A stretch of DNA of 32,131 bases. It comes from Mnemiopsis leidyi. Lineage: Eukaryota; Ctenophora; Tentaculata; Lobata; Bolinopsidae. Shown piece by piece: positions 29,501 to 32,131 of the stretch (position 1 is its first letter; the number at the start of each line of letters is the position of its first letter). The DNA lies in contig JH154082.1 in assembly GCA_000226015.1 (NCBI GenBank), positions 39,566 to 71,696 of the forward strand, given 5' to 3'. Made by a program: the position numbers and the translations under genes. The notes under the pieces are model-generated. The model ran no database searches and was not told the DNA's origin. It was given only the letters and a program-made list of their open reading frames with translations.

Positions 29501-29733
29501 TTAAATGAAATTCATAATAATCAATAGTCTATACCTAAGCAATCTAAAATAAAAACATTGCCATTCTATAAATTTCTTACTTTTGACAGAAGTCTTCTAA
29601 TTGCTTCACTTGGAGCATCTTTGTAATGATAATCTTCCGACAGTAGTTTGTAAACAAATTGGGATTTATCAGGATATTCAACATAAACGTCAGTGAAAGT
29701 GCCACCACGGTCGATAGCAAATTTGAAACCCAT
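17573..29733 (-). CDS. OPLAH: 5-oxoprolinase (OPLAH), complete, 17 exons
   Basis: ATP-dependent cytosolic hydrolase that opens 5-oxoproline to glutamate in the gamma-glutamyl (glutathione) cycle. Exons: 29733-29581, 29376-29191, 24903-24800, 24545-24438, 24291-24176, 23917-23838, 23647-23425, 23283-22888, 22696-22390, 22134-21114, 20908-20777, 19886-19740, 19323-19191, 18946-18834, 18594-18437, 18179-17921, 17758-17573. All junctions are GT-AG and all phases close: 3822 nt, 1273 residues (human 1288). HyuA half: DRGGTFTD (8-15), [14 protein letters not shown] (72-85), [11 protein letters not shown] (275-285), [10 protein letters not shown] (297-306). HyuB half: [12 protein letters not shown] (from 705), [13 protein letters not shown] (791-803), [11 protein letters not shown] (823-833), TPGGGGWG near the C-terminus. 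Intron 2 (4287 nt) hosts a plus-strand glycosyltransferase gene. Five junctions have minisatellites at or beside them. A TGTAG before the ATG may be an acceptor for an upstream leader exon. Confidence 0.98.
17653..17682. promoter_or_regulatory. three CACGTG E-boxes at 12-bp spacing inside OPLAH exon 17
   Basis: CACGTG occurs at 17653, 17665 and 17677, each extended to TCACGTG or CACGTGAC. It encodes a tetrapeptide-period repeat ([12 protein letters not shown]) in the poorly conserved OPLAH C-terminus. bHLH-zip factors bind this core. Whether it acts as an enhancer is inference. Confidence 0.45.
18171..18302. repeat. 44-bp repeat that copies the OPLAH exon 16 acceptor
   Basis: Three units (starts 18171, 18215 and 18259). 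On the gene strand the first unit contains the real junction CCCAG/GTACCCAG; units 2 and 3 each carry CCCAGGTACCCAGGTACC, giving four extra CAG/GT sites in intron 15. Since 44 is not a multiple of three, decoy use would shift the frame. Confidence 0.95.
18961..19036. repeat. TTAACTG-type repeat beside the OPLAH exon 14 acceptor
   Basis: About eight irregular copies of AACAGTTA / AACGGTAA on the plus strand, ending 14 bp from the acceptor of exon 14 (18946). On the gene strand it forms a T- and C-rich tract, so it may serve as, or hide, the pyrimidine tract and branch region. Confidence 0.9.
19473..19735. repeat. 43-bp minisatellite in OPLAH intron 12
   Basis: Five full units and partial ends, with unit starts at 19497, 19540, 19583, 19626, 19670 and 19714. 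It ends at the exon-12 donor: the intron start GTGAGGGCGACTTCTTG is the parent of the unit phrase GAGAGGGACTTCTTG, and the copies have lost the donor GT. Each unit holds an E-box (GCACGTGAC) and most hold an inverted CCAAT (ATTGG). All three minus frames stay open across it, giving several spurious frames. Confidence 0.96.
24708..24797. repeat. 17-bp minisatellite beside the OPLAH exon 3 donor
   Basis: About five copies of CTAACTAAAGTGTGTGT. The last, altered copy contains the real donor of exon 3 (GGTTAGTTAAACACAC on the gene strand, against TTTAGTTAGACACACAC in the units), so the array appears to have grown from the donor. Confidence 0.93.
24907..25178. repeat. 14-bp purine/pyrimidine minisatellite at the OPLAH exon 3 acceptor
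   Basis: About eighteen copies of GAGGAAGAAACAGT and variants such as GAGGAAGAAGAAACAGT. On the gene strand this is TTCTTCCTCACTG repeated, an uninterrupted pyrimidine-rich tract of about 270 nt that runs directly into the exon 3 acceptor CACTCCAG at 24904. It leads to long spurious minus-strand frames rich in S, L, F and P. Confidence 0.96.
25179..25953. other. OPLAH intron 2 stretch and presumed glycosyltransferase promoter
   Basis: AT-rich, no coding sequence recognised. It should hold the plus-strand promoter of the nested glycosyltransferase gene. No TATA box or repeat is clear enough to call. Confidence 0.4.
25954..26029. repeat. perfect 21-bp stem-loop upstream of the glycosyltransferase gene
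   Basis: The arms TGTCGCTGTTCTATTGAGAAA (25954-25974) and its exact reverse complement (26009-26029) enclose a 34-nt AT-rich loop. The arms begin TG and end CA. It may be a miniature foldback element or a small-RNA hairpin. It lies 229 bp before the glycosyltransferase ATG and makes mirrored open frames on both strands. Confidence 0.93.
26259..28603 (+). CDS. membrane-anchored GT4-family glycosyltransferase, nested in OPLAH intron 2
   Basis: Exons 26259-27229, 27369-27439, 27571-27700 and 28072-28603 join with closing phases into 567 residues. A basic N-terminus and one hydrophobic segment (about 31-48) give a type II topology, so the catalytic part probably lies in the ER or Golgi lumen. 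[10 protein letters not shown] and [11 protein letters not shown] (170-197) match a GT4 subgroup with a VPTNF motif. [12 protein letters not shown] (251-262) is the usual start of the nucleotide-sugar domain. [25 protein letters not shown] (324-348) carries the EX7E pair Glu335 and Glu343. The last exon adds a charged helical tail (about 464-505, probable coiled coil) beyond the usual domain end. Donor and acceptor substrates are unknown, and I do not recognise a named orthologue. It lies on the strand opposite OPLAH and wholly within its second intron. Confidence 0.92.
28629..28634 (+). terminator. glycosyltransferase poly(A) signal
   Basis: AATAAA 26 nt after the stop codon of the nested gene, so its transcript can end well before OPLAH exon 2 at 29191. 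Confidence 0.6.
28635..29190. other. OPLAH intron 2, 5' part
   Basis: No gene seen. Open frames on the plus strand near 28882-29154 look accidental (no family resemblance). It is the first part of OPLAH intron 2, after the exon-2 donor. Confidence 0.6.
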
Positions 29734-30082
29734 TTACTCCTACAGCCTATGTGGGTATATTGTTAAAATCTCAAAATGCAGTTCTGCTTACTCTTGGTGC
29801 AAAACGGATAGATGAATGGGGTCTATGTTGCTCTTTTGCACCGTGAATGTGTTGAAGTGCTTGTCATTTGGTCTGGTTAGGTGAAGAGGGTCTGCCATGC
29901 TGAGCACAGACCAGGCCCCAAGAATCTAGCGCTTGAAGAAATGCAAGGATAGTCTCTGACCATCTATGGTCTTGACTTAAGTTAGACGTCACTGCCCATC
30001 CTACCCCTGCAAGCCGATCAAATCTGGCACTGTTGGGTCTACTGAAGCGAAGGACAGTATTGGCTACTCGGGTATCCTTATT
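29734..30082. other. upstream region of OPLAH
   Basis: Presumed OPLAH promoter and 5' leader next to 29733. Further right the sequence becomes GC-richer and may be the 5' part of the LINE remnant, but no motif can be read before 30083. Confidence 0.4.
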
Positions 30083-30570
30083 GTGTGCATAGACAACATT
30101 CTCACAAGCGATGTTGATAGATCACTTATTACAGGTACCATAGCCGATAGTAGTGGTGATCACTCTCCAAACTTTGAAATTAGCAGCATTTCTCTGACAC
30201 CAAAAATTGAAATTTCAAAAAAGGTTCAGTTACATGAATATAGCAATAAGAATCTAGAAAATCTAGTCACCCATCTAGCATCTGATCTAGAAGGCCACTC
30301 TGCAAGTAACAGCATTACAAACGTCACGAATTTATTTGGCAAAGCTTTGGACGCAACATGCAACTTGAACGACCTATGATCACAAAACGGACTCAACAGC
30401 ATAATCTATGGATCACTAAGAGTATAATAGAGGCCATTAAGGGAAAACGTAAGCTTAAAGATGCTTGGGTAGAATCCATAACAAAGACCATGCCCCTGGT
30501 TGACCACGTCCTTATAAAACAATTTACTGATAACAGAAATGTCCTTACTTACATAATAAACTGAGCCAAA
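30083..30570 (+). pseudogene. LINE-like retrotransposon remnant, endonuclease C-terminus
   Basis: Two frames joined by a frameshift near 30370. The first, CIDNILTSDVDRSL then TGTIADSSGDHSPNFEI, matches the end of an AP-type endonuclease of non-LTR elements (ID-x-I-x-T, then the S-D-H-x-P signature, here changed to GDHSP). The second, TKRTQQHNLWITKSIIEAIKGKRKL, matches the W-x-T-K/N-x-I-x2-SI-x3-K linker before the reverse transcriptase. No start and no intact catalytic set: a dead copy. Confidence 0.75.
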
Positions 30571-31040
30571 AATTCATTTTACGTGAATAGTTTACGTAAC
30601 GCGCGAGGTCTTTCGAACTAAGAGACGACACGCCAACATAACCTAATTAGATGTAAAAGGCGCGCACGCAAGTGCATACGTTACAATTTTGATTTATAGT
30701 AAGCCGATGAACATGCGAGTATGATAGGGACGGGGAAATTCGTACCTTGAAAAGTTTAACAACGGGCTTTTGCTTTGGCACAACAAATATCATCAGGCTG
30801 CAAGTCTTAGTGGATCTAAATCTAGTCAGTTAAGTTGGGGTCCAGAGTAAGAGTCCGAGGCACCCTGGTGCCTCATCATGGATGTTACTGGTATCCCCAA
30901 TCGTTTTTGTATTTTATTCGATATTTAGTTTTGTCTTAGGCAGATAATCCAGCGGCCAAATTTTTCAGCCTTATGATATTTCGTGTCCTTTGTATTTACT
31001 GTTCCATTGTGTAATCAAATACTTCTTCGATAAAAGTTTC
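30571..31040. other. sequence interrupting the LINE remnant
   Basis: About 470 bp without LINE similarity separates the two pieces of the same element. It contains the perfect palindrome GAGGCACCCTGGTGCCTC (30857-30874) and CpG-rich patches near 30599-30670. It may be a separate insertion; ends and target duplication were not identified. Confidence 0.45.
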
Positions 31041-31277
31041 AAATCAAATCAGGGTTGTGGAATGAAAAAAGATCGTAAAACGATGTGGCAGATAATTAAT
31101 GAACTCCGTGGTGAGACTAAAGGAACTATCAAACCGTCATTCATCATCGATAACGTCAAAATCACTAATCTTAGATTACTTAGCAACGAATTCAATAAGT
31201 ACTTTAACTCCATAGCATCAAAACTAAACGACTCGCAGACCTCGCTTCTGGACAACCCACTTACAAGCTACTTGTAG
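31041..31277 (+). pseudogene. LINE-like retrotransposon remnant, linker to reverse transcriptase
   Basis: MKKDRKTMWQIINELRGE, KPSFIIDNVKITN, LLSNEFNKYFNSIASKL is the classic segment before the RT domain of Jockey/CR1-type elements (W-x-I-I-N, then I-x-D/N-x2-I-T, then EFN-x-YF-x-S-I). It is in order and orientation with the piece at 30083-30570. It stops at 31277, and no RT catalytic motif is readable after it. Confidence 0.75.
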
Positions 31278-32131
31278 TGGCTCAGCACTAGCCCAGTTTT
31301 TGAGTCATTTGAGGATTTCCTTGCGCCTGAAATGTGAAACCCCTCAGTCTATATTCTGATTATAACACAGATCTCCTACCTTGTCTTTTTACACGTTTTT
31401 TGGTACCTGGTTGTCTTCCTCCTGTCAGCTTCAAATTTACCAAACTTTTATTGTTGATGGTAAGCAAGAGAGTTTTAAAGTGAGTAACTAGGTAGATGAT
31501 ATTCATTTGTAAATTCAAATTTCCATGATTTTATTCTTGTTTCACGTTGTGGCCCTGCACGCCACTTAGCGTTGTCGAACGTTGCCTAGGGGCCTAGATA
31601 TTGCCTAGATATTCCGAATTATTATTTATTTCAAATAAATATCAAATATGTTTGGTACTTTTTAAATGAGCAAGGTCCAAGCTAAAGCGTTTTATTTAAA
31701 CCCAGAAACGTATGTTGTAGGTTGATAACCTACTGTCGCGGCCATCACGCGCTCTTACGCATTTCTTGCCTGGCTGCTGGCGAATTTCGCCGAATTTTGC
31801 CGCCAAAAATTCTAGACGCGCATCGCCCGTTAATAACGTATGCAGAACCTTTTTGCGCGTGTTAGGCATTGTCTGGCTTTGTTCTACACTCATTCGACTG
31901 GATCAGGGTTTGCCTTATTGAGCTGTACAAGTCACGCGTTCTACCAGAGGCTTATTCAATAGCTGCGTGGCAGCCGCTGCGCGCGGCGTAAGCACTTGTC
32001 GATGTGTTACCCGACTCGCGCGCGGCTCGCAGCTTGCTGCTCTAGCTCTCCTTTGCCTTGCATTGCGGCCCATTTTCAATTCAAATTACCCAGAAAACGT
32101 TACTGGCTATTGCGTGTCTGACTACCTGTGA
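31278..32131. other. right-end stretch, no gene recognised
   Basis: The first part may be decayed LINE sequence. From about 31700 the sequence is GC- and CpG-rich (repeated CGCGC patches near 31970-32030), with an unrecognised minus frame at 31696-31893. This could be the edge of another repeat or a promoter beyond the window. Confidence 0.4.

Overview
The window is eukaryotic, and the sequence points to an invertebrate animal. Protein-coding genes are split by short GT-AG introns (about 130-420 nt, a few longer). They encode animal-type 5-oxoprolinase, DPH6, PGAP1 and a poly-C2H2 zinc-finger protein, set in AT-rich DNA with Penelope-like, LINE-like and short LTR retroelement pieces and many minisatellites. 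I cannot place the lineage further from sequence alone.

Layout: four genes lie on the minus strand, reading right to left. OPLAH (5-oxoprolinase, 29733 to 17573) has 17 exons that I could join with every splice phase closing, giving a complete 1273-residue enzyme. DPH6 (16668 to 15862) is complete and has no introns. A nine-finger C2H2 protein (15430 to 14240) follows. Last comes a GPI inositol-deacylase, PGAP1 (13606 leftward). Its first six exons are clear, a seventh begins at 11118, and three weaker exons lie at 3679-3408, 1496-1384 and 651-412; the 3' end runs off the left edge. On the plus strand a four-exon, membrane-anchored GT4-type glycosyltransferase gene (26259-28603) sits wholly inside OPLAH intron 2. 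The PGAP1 intron between about 10.9 kb and 3.7 kb holds a decayed Penelope-like reverse transcriptase (4648-5413) and a very young 896-bp LTR retrotransposon in miniature (9900-10795) with 112-bp LTRs, a 5-bp target duplication and a short gag. The right end (30083-31277) holds pieces of a LINE-like element.

The most unusual feature is where the tandem repeats sit. Several begin at, or include, a splice junction or start codon: PGAP1 exon 4 (the acceptor and the catalytic-serine codon are repeated), the predicted PGAP1 exon 9 (735-bp duplication), OPLAH exon 16 (acceptor repeated), both sides of OPLAH exon 3, OPLAH exon 12 (donor side) and exon 14 (acceptor side), and the PGAP1 start codon, which is the last of 16 copies of an ATG-bearing octamer. 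This may be a local mode of genome growth that produces decoy splice sites and upstream start codons.

The genes do not form one pathway. OPLAH recycles 5-oxoproline to glutamate in the gamma-glutamyl cycle. DPH6 finishes diphthamide on eEF2. PGAP1 removes the inositol acyl chain from GPI anchors in the ER. The glycosyltransferase probably acts in the ER or Golgi. Their adjacency looks like ordinary animal gene order plus one nested gene.
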